Below are positions 52,807 through 60,940 of a DNA stretch of 64,000 nucleotides, piece by piece. Source of the stretch: Parabacteroides chinchillae (GTDB lineage: Bacteria; Bacteroidota; Bacteroidia; Bacteroidales; Tannerellaceae). The notes under the pieces were generated by a model. The model saw nothing but the letters and a program-made list of their open reading frames with translations. It searched no databases and was not told the origin of the DNA. The translations under genes and the position numbers were made by a program. Numbering within the stretch: the stretch's first letter is position 1; every line of letters starts with the position of its first letter. The stretch covers positions 124,001-188,000 of the forward strand of contig NZ_FNVS01000005.1 in NCBI RefSeq assembly GCF_900108035.1, in the 5' to 3' direction.

Positions 52807-53637
52807 TCATACAGTTTCTTCCTCGGGTAATTCTTCAAATTCCTTTTCGCTTGTATTTTCTCCGGTACGCTTTTTCTTTAGCTCGGATATGAAGAGTTGG
52901 AAATCTCTGTCTGTGCGCAGTTTTTTTATTGCCATTTTCGCGGCATTCTGCTGTGATTCTTTTTTAGAATAACCGATGCCTACTCCTATTTGTACATCCG
53001 AGAGAGTAATAGCTGTTTGAAAAACAGGATTTCCATCGTTATCAGTAAAAGATTCAATCAGATCGAACTTAATTTCGAGCTTATTTTTCTGGCTCCATTC
53101 TATCAGGCTGGATTTAAAGTTGACCTCTTTGCGAGCGATATTATCTAAGTCAATATGTTGTTTGATAATGACATTCTGAATAAATTTATAGCATGTATCA
53201 AAACCTTTGTCCAGATAAATAGCACCGAATAAGGCTTCGAGGGCATTTCCGTACATGTGATTATTATGGGAGCTTAACTTGGCAGAGTATACGACAAACT
53301 TGTCTAATCCTATTTCCAAGGCTATTCTGTTTAAAGTCTCACGTTGTACGATTTTTGAGCGGGTATTGGTAAGGAATCCTTCTTTCCGGTTTTGGAAGTG
53401 TTTATATACAATATCAGCAACTACTGCATCTAATACTGCATCCCCTAAAAATTCCAACCGTTCATTATTTATCCATTTCCCGTCATTACCTTCTATAGAT
53501 GAAGATTTATGTAGAAATGCCTGTTCGTAGATGTGGATATTCTCAGGGTAAAAACCTAGTATTTTATATAAAGAAGAATAAGGCTCCTTACCTTTATTTT
53601 TAAGGAGCCTTATTGTTTTGTATAGCTTTGAAAACAC
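52807..53637 (-). CDS. rnc: Ribonuclease III
   Basis: RNase III cuts double-stranded RNA in rRNA processing and mRNA turnover. It has 276 residues. The signature NNERLEFLGDAVLDAVVADI and the second acidic site GNALEALFGAIYLDKG are intact; the double-stranded-RNA-binding domain (SKKESQQNAAKMAIKKL) follows, with an acidic tail. It starts one base after fabF in the acpP-fabF-rnc operon. A perfect 14-bp hairpin lies 23-61 bases inside the coding sequence. Confidence 0.96.
   Translation of the reverse strand: MFSKLYKTIRLLKNKGKEPYSSLYKILGFYPENIHIYEQAFLHKSSSIEGNDGKWINNERLEFLGDAVLDAVVADIVYKHFQNRKEGFLTNTRSKIVQRETLNRIALEIGLDKFVVYSAKLSSHNNHMYGNALEALFGAIYLDKGFDTCYKFIQNVIIKQHIDLDNIARKEVNFKSSLIEWSQKNKLEIKFDLIESFTDNDGNPVFQTAITLSDVQIGVGIGYSKKESQQNAAKMAIKKLRTDRDFQLFISELKKKRTGENTSEKEFEELPEEETV
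53577..53614 (-). promoter_or_regulatory. Hairpin in the 5' coding part of rnc
   Basis: AATAAGGCTCCTTA (53577-53590) is exactly complementary to TAAGGAGCCTTATT (53601-53614): a 14-bp stem with a 10-nt loop in codons about 8-21 of rnc. The minus-strand sequence after it is only moderately T-rich. Possible roles are an RNase III cleavage site for feedback control, or attenuation between fabF and rnc. Confidence 0.6.
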
Positions 53638-53638
53638 G

Positions 53639-54904
53639 TTACTTCACAAATTTTTTAACGATCGCGCAGGCATTATGACCACCGAACCCGAAGGTATTTG
53701 ACAGTGCAGCCCGTACTTCTCTTTTTTGAGCTTTATTGAATGTGAAATTCAGTTTATAGTCTATTTCCGGATCATCATCACCTTCTGCGTGGTTGATTGT
53801 AGGAGGAACGATACCGTTATTTATTGCCATAATGCAGAGCATTGCTTCTATTGCTCCGGCGGCACCTAACAGGTGACCGGTCATTGATTTCGTAGAGCTG
53901 ATATTCAGCTTGTAAGCGTGTTCTCCGAAAACTTCTTTGATCGCTTTTACTTCTGAGATATCACCTACCGGAGTTGATGTACCGTGAACATTGATATAAT
54001 CAATATCTTCCGGAGCCATTCCGGCATCTTCTAATGCGTTGCGCATAACTAACTTCGCTCCTAATCCATCCGGATGGGAAGCTGTCAAATGATATGCATC
54101 AGCAGACATTCCTGTTCCTGCAATTTCGCAATATATTTTAGCTCCACGCGCCAAAGCGTGTTCCATTTCTTCTAATATCAGACAAGCACCACCTTCTCCC
54201 ATTACAAATCCGTCGCGGCTTGCACTGAATGGACGAGAGGCTGTTTCGGGAGAATCGTTACGCGTTGATAATGCATTCATTGAATTGAATCCACCTACGC
54301 CTGATTCTGAAATAGCAGCTTCTGCACCACCTGTGACAATGACATTAGCCTTGCCTAAGCGGATGTAATTGTATGCGTCGCTAATTGCGTTTGTAGAAGA
54401 AGCACAAGCAGAGACTGTAGCAAAGTTCGGACCATGAAATCCATAAAGCATGGAGATATGTCCGGCTGCAATGTCTGAAATCATTTTCGGGATGAAGAAA
54501 GGATTAAACTTCGGACCAATTGTGTCTTTAGTCTTTGCATATCCTAGTACTTCTTCGTCAAATGTCTTGATACCACCTATACCAGAGGCAAAAATAACGC
54601 CGATACGGTTCTTGTCTTCCTTATCCAAGTCCATTGCTGCATCAGCGATCGCTTGTTTAGCAGCATCAATTGCGAATAAGCTATAACGATCACATTTGCG
54701 GGCTTCTTTGCGATCCATAACTGTCAATGGATCGAAGCCTTTTACTTCGCATGCAAATTGAGTCTTGAATTTGGATGCATCAAACTGAGTAATAGGCCCG
54801 GCTCCACTTTTCCCATTGATAATACCTTCCCATGTTTCAGGAAGGGTATTGCCAAGCGGAGAAATAGCTCCAAGACCTGTTACCACAACTCTTTTTAATT
54901 CCAT
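53639..54904 (-). CDS. fabF: 3-oxoacyl-ACP synthase II
   Basis: FabF elongates acyl-ACP in fatty acid synthesis. About 421 residues from MELKRVVVTGLG (ATG at 54904; the frame extends three codons upstream). The Cys-His-His triad is complete: Cys in SACASSTNAISDA, His in NVHGTSTPVGD and His in SMTGHLLGAAGA, with Lys in STKS. It lies between acpP and rnc in the classic order. Confidence 0.97.
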   Translation of the reverse strand: MELKRVVVTGLGAISPLGNTLPETWEGIINGKSGAGPITQFDASKFKTQFACEVKGFDPLTVMDRKEARKCDRYSLFAIDAAKQAIADAAMDLDKEDKNRIGVIFASGIGGIKTFDEEVLGYAKTKDTIGPKFNPFFIPKMISDIAAGHISMLYGFHGPNFATVSACASSTNAISDAYNYIRLGKANVIVTGGAEAAISESGVGGFNSMNALSTRNDSPETASRPFSASRDGFVMGEGGACLILEEMEHALARGAKIYCEIAGTGMSADAYHLTASHPDGLGAKLVMRNALEDAGMAPEDIDYINVHGTSTPVGDISEVKAIKEVFGEHAYKLNISSTKSMTGHLLGAAGAIEAMLCIMAINNGIVPPTINHAEGDDDPEIDYKLNFTFNKAQKREVRAALSNTFGFGGHNACAIVKKFVK

Positions 54905-54925
54905 ACCTTTCAATAAAAGGATTGA

Positions 54926-55162
54926 TTACTTCGCGTTTTCTTCGATGTACTTAATAGCGTCACCTACTGTTGTAATCTTTTCTGCTTGATCATCAGGAAT
55001 AGAGATACCGAATTCTTTTTCGAATTCCATAATCAATTCAACAGTGTCAAGAGAGTCTGCTCCTAGATCATTAGTAAAGCTTGCTTCGTTTGTAACTTCT
55101 GTTTCTTCAACACTTAATTTATCAACGATAATAGCTTTTACTCTTTCAGAAACTTCAGACAT
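54926..55162 (-). CDS. acpP: Acyl carrier protein
   Basis: A 78-residue acidic carrier protein; the phosphopantetheine serine is in [13 protein letters not shown]. It is the first gene of acpP-fabF-rnc, 21 bases before the preferred fabF start. Upstream, minus-strand TTTCTTTG at about 55214-55221 is a weak promoter match. Confidence 0.97.
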   Translation of the reverse strand: MSEVSERVKAIIVDKLSVEETEVTNEASFTNDLGADSLDTVELIMEFEKEFGISIPDDQAEKITTVGDAIKYIEENAK

Positions 55163-55316
55163 AACTTTTTCAATTTAGATTAATAAATACGAATATACTT
55201 TTTAAATTTGCAGTGCAAAGAAAAGAATTTTTTATGTTACAAAACAAATTTAATGAGCTAAAAATGCGGAAAACTGCACATTATTTCTTTTCTTGTGCAC
55301 TAAAACATCAAAAAAT

Positions 55317-55886
55317 ATGAAGAATATAGCGATTTTTGCCTCCGGTTCGGGTACGAATGCCGAAAATATAGCCCGATATTTTGCTAAAAGTGAAACTGTT
55401 AATGTTGCAGTTGTTTTATCAAATAATCGTAATGTCGGTGTACATGCCCGGGTAAATAAACTGGGAGTACCTTCATTTGTTTTTTCCAGGGATGAATTTG
55501 TTGAGGGGAAAGCTGTCTTGGCAAAGTTGACCGAGTATAAAATTGATTTTATTGTTCTCGCTGGTTTTATGAATAAGATTTCCGATGCTTTATTAAAAGC
55601 ATATCCGGGAAAAATAATTAATATACATCCTGCATTATTGCCTAAGTATGGAGGAAAAGGTATGTTTGGTATGCACGTGCATGAGGCTGTCGTTGCTGCC
55701 AAAGAAAAAGAATCTGGTATTACTATACATTATATAGATGAGAATTATGATGAAGGGGCTATTATTTTTCAGGCTACATGCCCGGTTCTTTCTTCAGATA
55801 CTCCGGAAGAAGTAGCAACCAAAGTGCATGCGTTGGAATATGCTCATTACCCGCATGTGATAGAGGAGGTTTTAAATATGTTATAA
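55317..55886 (+). CDS. purN: Phosphoribosylglycinamide formyltransferase
   Basis: PurN transfers formyl from 10-formyl-THF to GAR in purine synthesis. About 189 residues from MKNIAIFASGSGTNAENI (ATG at 55317; the frame runs 8 codons further up). Catalytic Asn/His/Asp are in IINIHPALLPKYGGKG and YIDENYDEGAIIFQ. Its end overlaps the convergent AraC-type gene by 6 bases. Confidence 0.94.
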   Translation: MKNIAIFASGSGTNAENIARYFAKSETVNVAVVLSNNRNVGVHARVNKLGVPSFVFSRDEFVEGKAVLAKLTEYKIDFIVLAGFMNKISDALLKAYPGKIINIHPALLPKYGGKGMFGMHVHEAVVAAKEKESGITIHYIDENYDEGAIIFQATCPVLSSDTPEEVATKVHALEYAHYPHVIEEVLNML

Positions 55887-56612
55887 TGCAGCTTTATATT
55901 CCGCAGGTGTCATTCCCATTTTTTCTTTGAAAAGGCGGTGGTAGGTTCTGACATTGCTAATGCCTGAATCTTGCGCAATGGCTTGAATAGTGTGGTGGGG
56001 ATATTGTTTCATTAAAAGCATGGAATATTCCAATCGCATATCGTTAATGTAACTGTTGAAGTTGCTGTTTGCATTTTCCTGGAGCATCCGGGCAAATCTG
56101 TTTTTATCCGTTTTTATTCGTTTTAGAAGATATTCGCGTGTAAGATCTGGTTGCAAGAAAAGTTTTTCTTTAACTATTATTTCTTGTAATGTTGCGAATA
56201 GGTCGCTGTCGGCAGGCTCATTTGTTATTGAGACGATCTCTTTTACAGGCGACTTGATATTTGATTGGCTTAGTTCTTTGATTGTTTCGCGAGCTTGTTG
56301 TAGTTGATCCCTGCAAGAAATAAGTTGATCAGTCAGATTTGCTATAATTTTGTTTTTATGTCTGACAATTTGACTATTTCGATAGGTAAGCCAAGTTAGA
56401 AGAAGTAACAATATAATTATGTATGCAGAAATAATAAATAGCCTGCTCTGATCTTGTAGTTCTGCTGTGTCGGCATGTGTGACTGCTTTCTCCGAAGCCA
56501 GTATTGTCTGGTTATATATGTATTCCAGGGTTAATTTATTATTGTTTTGAAAGAAACCTATGGAAAATTGGGTTGTTAGTAGTATAAAGCAAAAGAGTAA
56601 GGGCTGTTTCAT
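55881..56612 (-). CDS. AraC-family regulator with membrane/coiled N-terminus
   Basis: A 243-residue regulator: signal/anchor-like N-terminus, a membrane helix at about 56-77 (IISAYIIILLLLLTWL), a helical linker rich in Gln/Lys/Leu that may form a coiled coil, and a C-terminal AraC DNA-binding domain (FNSYINDMRLEYSMLLM, TIQAIAQDSGISNVRTYHRL, KMGMTPAEYKA). It looks like the cytoplasmic end of TPR-AraC sensors without the TPRs. It is third gene after the MFS transporter and pdxB (19-base gap), so it may regulate that unit. Confidence 0.82.
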   Translation of the reverse strand: MKQPLLFCFILLTTQFSIGFFQNNNKLTLEYIYNQTILASEKAVTHADTAELQDQSRLFIISAYIIILLLLLTWLTYRNSQIVRHKNKIIANLTDQLISCRDQLQQARETIKELSQSNIKSPVKEIVSITNEPADSDLFATLQEIIVKEKLFLQPDLTREYLLKRIKTDKNRFARMLQENANSNFNSYINDMRLEYSMLLMKQYPHHTIQAIAQDSGISNVRTYHRLFKEKMGMTPAEYKAAL

Positions 56613-56631
56613 ATCGGCATGTATTTGTTTT

Positions 56632-57744
56632 CTATTTAGAGTTGAACCCTAACGAAAGTAGTAGATGCCGCTCTTCCGGGGTGGCATTTATTACTGTATA
56701 TGCCCTAAACTCCCGGGGATGATTGTAATTTGTACGGAACCATTCAAATTTATCAGGCGCTTCTCGAAGTGCTTTATCTACAACTGTTGGATTAAAGCTT
56801 GCCAGTATAGCTTGCTCAATTCTGCTTTGTGTGGAAAAACGATTCAAATCAATAATTGTGTTTTGAGGAGCGGGTGGAGTTACTTCTCCTATTTTTTCTA
56901 TTGTGATGTGAAAAAACTTGCCGATATTTTCTAAACAGGTTCTTGTTCCGTTTGCTTTTCCGTCAGCAGAAAATCCTGCAATATGTGGAGTTGCGATGAT
57001 TGCTTCTTCTAATAATTCACGGTCAATGTCCGGTTCATTTTCCCAACAATCGATAACTAGTTCGCTTATTTTGTTCTCCCGTTTAGCTTGTAGCAATGCC
57101 TGCGTGTCGTGTACTGCTCCACGGCAACTGTTGATGAACCAGGGGTTTCTTTTTAACTTGTTGAAAAACTCTTCGTCGGCAAGATGGCGGGTAGCGAAAC
57201 GCCCTTCTTTTGTCAGTGGCACATGTATGGTAATAATATCTGCCTTTTGAGCTATTGTGTCGAGTGAAACGAATTCTGCTCTTCCCTCTGCTTCCTCCCG
57301 TGGAGGATCGTTTCGTAATACTTTCATGCCGTAGGCTGTACACAGTTTTTCCACCTCTTTTCCTACATGGCCAACACCAATTATACCAATGGTCTTGCCA
57401 TTCAATGATTCATTCTTGTGTAATGATATCGCTACAATAGACGCCAGCACATACTGTGCTACGGATATGGCATTGCATCCCGGAGCATTTTTCCATGTGA
57501 TTCCCGCTTCAGCGCAATATTTTGTATCAATATGGTCGAAACCGATAGTAGCCGTCGTGATCAGTTTTACCTTGCTTCCTTCAAGCAGTTTGCGATTGCA
57601 TTTATCGATGCTCCGTACAATCAATGCGTCAGCATCTTTGACTTTTTCGGTATTAAATTCTTTAGAGTTAAGATATAGGACTTCGGCAAAAGGTTCGGCT
57701 ATGCCTTTCAGGTAAGGAACAGTGTTGTCAGCTATTATTTTCAT
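56632..57744 (-). CDS. pdxB: Erythronate-4-phosphate dehydrogenase
   Basis: PdxB oxidises 4-phosphoerythronate in DXP-independent-step-rich pyridoxal 5'-phosphate synthesis. It has 370 residues, with NAD site TIGIIGVGHVGKEVE, catalytic Arg in INSCRGAVHD, Glu in CWENEPDID and His in TPHIAGFSADGK. The extra C-terminal dimerisation domain (FEWFRTNYNHPREF) distinguishes it from ordinary hydroxyacid dehydrogenases. It is 17 bases after the MFS gene. Confidence 0.94.
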   Translation of the reverse strand: MKIIADNTVPYLKGIAEPFAEVLYLNSKEFNTEKVKDADALIVRSIDKCNRKLLEGSKVKLITTATIGFDHIDTKYCAEAGITWKNAPGCNAISVAQYVLASIVAISLHKNESLNGKTIGIIGVGHVGKEVEKLCTAYGMKVLRNDPPREEAEGRAEFVSLDTIAQKADIITIHVPLTKEGRFATRHLADEEFFNKLKRNPWFINSCRGAVHDTQALLQAKRENKISELVIDCWENEPDIDRELLEEAIIATPHIAGFSADGKANGTRTCLENIGKFFHITIEKIGEVTPPAPQNTIIDLNRFSTQSRIEQAILASFNPTVVDKALREAPDKFEWFRTNYNHPREFRAYTVINATPEERHLLLSLGFNSK

Positions 57745-57761
57745 ATTCTAATTGTTTAAAG

Positions 57762-58961
57762 TCATCTTAATTTATTCTTGTTGTAATGCGGACTTGCTTT
57801 TATCTGGAAAAATAAAGTGGACAGGATGGTTAAACAGGCACCAAAAAGATAGGCATAATCGAAACCTCCGAACCGCTGGGCTATGGAGCCACCTATCATT
57901 AATCCGGTACCGATACCTACATCCCAGCTCGTAAGGTAAGTGGAAGTTGCCGTACCACGTTGGCTGTTAGGAGCTAAATTGACAAATAAGGTGTTGAAAG
58001 CCGGGAACATTGTACCGAATGCCACTCCTTGTAGAAGTGCTATTACTACATAGAGATAGGAGGTAAAGCCAGGGTTCCATTTCATCAATGTCTGTAAAGA
58101 CGCCAGCATAAAGAAACTTATGCAGGCCAGATACATACCTAATGATATGACTAATGTAATCCGCCCTTTGTCTACTTGTCTGCCTGAAAAAAGCCTTGAT
58201 ATTGCCAATCCTATTGCCATGAAGGTGAAATAAAGCCCGGCATTGACCGTTATTCCCAATTCTTCTGCATACATAGCGACATAGGTTGTTGTCATTCCAT
58301 AAGGGATAGAAAGTAAAAGCAGGGAAATTCCTGCCCATGCTCCTTTTACCAGGAAAAAACGGTCTAATGATATGGGTTCGCGTTTTACCGGTTGTTTATA
58401 AGGTGTTTTTACCATATAGGCCATAATGAGCCCCAGACTTCCGGACAGTAGGGAACAGGTGAATATTACTTCGTATGAGCAAGTACCGTGCATGAATAAT
58501 CCGATCATTGGCCCAAAACTCATAGCCGTATTATTGGCCAGTCCGTAATATCCGATGCCTTCGCCACGGCGTGAAGAAGGCAGGATGTCGATTACTATTG
58601 TATTCCCGGATACTGTTACCATGCCAAAGGCAAAACCATGAACAATACGTAAAGCAATAAACAGCGTTAATGTCGTAGCTAGCATATAGCCGCTGAAGAT
58701 TGCGGTAAATATAAAATATGCCAACAGATATAAAGGACGGCGGGAGAATGTATCCAATAAATAGCCTGCAAAAGGACGAATGCATAAACAGGCTATCGTA
58801 TAACATGACAGGATGAATCCGATCATAGACTTATCCGCCATAAACTGCTCTTTCAGATAAAAAGGAAGTATCGGCAATATGAGGTAAAAGGCGAAAAATA
58901 ACAAAAAATTTGCCGTCAATATATAGCAAAAACCGGGTGATACTAGCTTGTCCTTTGCCAT
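57762..58961 (-). CDS. MFS transporter
   Basis: A 399-residue major facilitator with 12 hydrophobic segments. Family motifs are visible: RPFAGYLLDTFSRRPLYLL between helices 2 and 3, and GYYGLANNTAMSFGPMIGL in helix 5, which resembles motif C of drug/arabinose-type exporters. The substrate is unknown. It is the first gene of a unit with pdxB and an AraC regulator, so export or uptake of a vitamin-related compound is possible but is only inference. Confidence 0.85.
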   Translation of the reverse strand: MAKDKLVSPGFCYILTANFLLFFAFYLILPILPFYLKEQFMADKSMIGFILSCYTIACLCIRPFAGYLLDTFSRRPLYLLAYFIFTAIFSGYMLATTLTLFIALRIVHGFAFGMVTVSGNTIVIDILPSSRRGEGIGYYGLANNTAMSFGPMIGLFMHGTCSYEVIFTCSLLSGSLGLIMAYMVKTPYKQPVKREPISLDRFFLVKGAWAGISLLLLSIPYGMTTTYVAMYAEELGITVNAGLYFTFMAIGLAISRLFSGRQVDKGRITLVISLGMYLACISFFMLASLQTLMKWNPGFTSYLYVVIALLQGVAFGTMFPAFNTLFVNLAPNSQRGTATSTYLTSWDVGIGTGLMIGGSIAQRFGGFDYAYLFGACLTILSTLFFQIKASPHYNKNKLR

Positions 58962-58993
58962 TGTTTGTTGTTTCAGATCGTTTCTTTCCGGTA

Positions 58994-59001
58994 CAAAAGT
59001 A
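58994..59001 (-). promoter_or_regulatory. -7 promoter element of the MFS-pdxB-AraC operon
   Basis: Minus-strand TACTTTTG matches TAnnTTTG, 33 bases upstream of the start. Confidence 0.5.
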
Positions 59002-59091
59002 ATAAATCATTCACTGCATGTGAACGATTTCAGGTAAAACCTTTTGTTTGCAGTAAACAATCTATGTACGAATAACAAGATGAAAAGTTCA

Positions 59092-59157
59092 GCTGATAAT
59101 TATCAGCCAAGCGGCCGACAATTGTCAACCGTATGGTTGACAATTGTCAACCTATAT
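59092..59157. repeat. Three palindromic units spaced exactly 22 bp
   Basis: Palindromes centred at 59099.5, 59121.5 and 59143.5: GCTGATAATTATCAGC, GACAATTGTC and GGTTGACAATTGTCAACC, all on the core GAyAATTrTC. Units 2 and 3 also form a 14-bp hairpin (59117-59130 with 59135-59148) with loop GTAT. The equal spacing is near two helical turns. Confidence 0.85.
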
Positions 59158-59232
59158 TTTTATCGTGGGTAAAAGTCGTATTCGTCCCAAAGAAAGACTA
59201 CATGCTAAAAGAATGAATTAAAAAGATTTCAT

Positions 59233-59240
59233 TACCTTTG
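59233..59240 (+). promoter_or_regulatory. -7 promoter element of the glycan gene operon
   Basis: TACCTTTG matches TAnnTTTG, 33 bases before the ATG at 59274; it excludes the apparent TTG start at 59238, which lies inside it. Confidence 0.5.
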
Positions 59241-59273
59241 CATCTTAGTATTTACGGTAAAAGAAATGAAAAT

Positions 59274-59879
59274 ATGAATTTTAGTGAACAATGCTGCCGG
59301 ATTTTCGAACAAGCTACGGAAGCCTACCATGTTACCGATCATGTTGATGCAACGATACACAATCCTTATGAAGTAAAAAGTATAGAATTTTATCTCTACC
59401 TGAAGAACTGGATTGATGCTGTGCAATGGCATCTGGAGGATATAATCCGCAATCCATCTATCGATCCTGTCGGGGCATTGGCTATTAAACGCCGTATTGA
59501 CAAGTCCAATCAGGACCGTACCGATTTGGTGGAGCTGATCGATAGTTTCTTTCTGGACAGATATAAAAATGTAAACGTTTTGCCGGATGCAACGATCAAT
59601 ACCGAAAGTCCGGCCTGGGCAGTAGACCGTTTATCTATTTTAATTCTGAAAATTTATCACATGCAACAGGAAGTGAACCGGCCGGATGCGGATGTTGAAC
59701 ACAAAGCTAGTTGCGAAAAGAAACTAGCCATCCTGTTGGAACAGAAAAAGGACCTTTCTACTGCTCTCGACCAGTTACTGGCAGATATTAAAACCGGCCG
59801 TAAATACATGAAGGTGTACAAACAGATGAAGATGTATAATGATCCGGCTTTGAATCCTGTATTATACGGAAATAAATAA
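59274..59879 (+). CDS. DUF4254 family protein
   Basis: A 201-residue soluble, mostly helical protein of a family found in Bacteroidetes, commonly beside glycosyltransferase genes. Landmarks are FYLYLKNWIDAVQWHLEDII, DPVGALAIKRRIDKSNQDRT and ESPAWAVDRLSILILKIYHM. Its function is unknown. It starts the operon with GT9 and GT1, one base before the GT9 start, so it probably serves lipopolysaccharide assembly. Confidence 0.82.
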   Translation: MNFSEQCCRIFEQATEAYHVTDHVDATIHNPYEVKSIEFYLYLKNWIDAVQWHLEDIIRNPSIDPVGALAIKRRIDKSNQDRTDLVELIDSFFLDRYKNVNVLPDATINTESPAWAVDRLSILILKIYHMQQEVNRPDADVEHKASCEKKLAILLEQKKDLSTALDQLLADIKTGRKYMKVYKQMKMYNDPALNPVLYGNK

Positions 59880-59880
59880 G

Positions 59881-60918
59881 ATGGCAAATGTATTGGTAAT
59901 CAGACTTTCTGCAATCGGGGATGTGGCAATGACAGTTCCGGTAATTTATTCTGCGGCCAAGAGTAATCCTGCAGATACTTTTACGGTATTGACCCAGGCT
60001 TTTCTGATTCCGGTGTTCATGAATCGTCCGGATAATGTAAATGTTATAGGAATAAATACGAAAGGTTCAGAGAAAACGTTGGGCGGATTACTTAAATTTG
60101 CTTCGGCATTGTCGCAATATCAATACGATATTGTGTTGGACTTGCATAATGTAATTCGTTCGATTATTGTACGGAGCTTTTTCCGCATGAAAGGTAAGTC
60201 TGTCTTTGTATTGGATAAAACACGTAAAGAACGTGACCGTCTGACAAGCCAGAAGGACAAAAATCTTAAACAGCTTCGTCCGGTAATAGAAAGGTATGCG
60301 GATGTATTTCGTGCTGCCGGTCTAAATTATACAGAATCTTTTATTTCTCTTTATGAACAAAAACCAGCCGATTTGTCCGGGATGGAAACAATAGCCGGAG
60401 TAAAAACCGGTAAATGGATCGGTGTCGCCCCTTTTGCCAAGCATCGGGGGAAGATATACCCGGTTGACGACATGGAACAGGTGGTTGCCCGGCTGGCAGA
60501 ACAAGAGGATATTACTGTATTTCTTTTTGGAGCAAAAGGGTACGAAGAAGCAGTATTGGAGGATTGGGCATTTCAGTATCCACGACTGAAAAATGTTGTC
60601 GGGCGTTACACGCTGGACAACGAATTGGCATTAATAAGCCAATTGGATTTATTGATTTGCATGGATTCTGCTAACATGCATTTTGCTTCTTTGGTAGGAA
60701 CGCGTGTCTTGTCTATTTGGGGTGCGACTCATCCTTATGCCGGCTTCTATGGTTATCATCAGAAGGAACAAGATTCTATACAGGTGGATTTGCCATGCCG
60801 TCCGTGTTCTGTTTTTGGAGATAAACCATGCTTTCGTGGTGATTGGGCTTGCCTGACACAAATAAAGCCCGAAGCCATTCTGACTAAAGTGTTTTCCATA
60901 CTCGACATAAAAGGATAA
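59881..60918 (+). CDS. Glycosyltransferase family 9 (heptosyltransferase-like)
   Basis: A 345-residue GT-B enzyme of the ADP-heptose:LPS heptosyltransferase family. The N-terminus is VLVIRLSAIGDVAMTVPVIY; the donor-side region has GVAPFAKHRGKIYP, LDLLICMDSANMHFASLVGT and WGATHPYAGFYG, with the Cys-containing end PCRPCSVFGDKPC typical of the family. It should add a sugar to the lipid A core; donor and acceptor are not set by sequence. Second gene of the operon. Confidence 0.88.
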   Translation: MANVLVIRLSAIGDVAMTVPVIYSAAKSNPADTFTVLTQAFLIPVFMNRPDNVNVIGINTKGSEKTLGGLLKFASALSQYQYDIVLDLHNVIRSIIVRSFFRMKGKSVFVLDKTRKERDRLTSQKDKNLKQLRPVIERYADVFRAAGLNYTESFISLYEQKPADLSGMETIAGVKTGKWIGVAPFAKHRGKIYPVDDMEQVVARLAEQEDITVFLFGAKGYEEAVLEDWAFQYPRLKNVVGRYTLDNELALISQLDLLICMDSANMHFASLVGTRVLSIWGATHPYAGFYGYHQKEQDSIQVDLPCRPCSVFGDKPCFRGDWACLTQIKPEAILTKVFSILDIKG

Positions 60919-60940
60919 AAGTCTATTTGATAAAAAGGCT

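Larger units (their letters stand above)
58962..59273. other. Intergenic region between divergent MFS and DUF4254 genes
   Basis: 312 bases holding the MFS promoter (58994), a three-unit palindrome array (59092-59157) and the DUF4254 promoter (59233). No short gene was seen. Confidence 0.65.
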
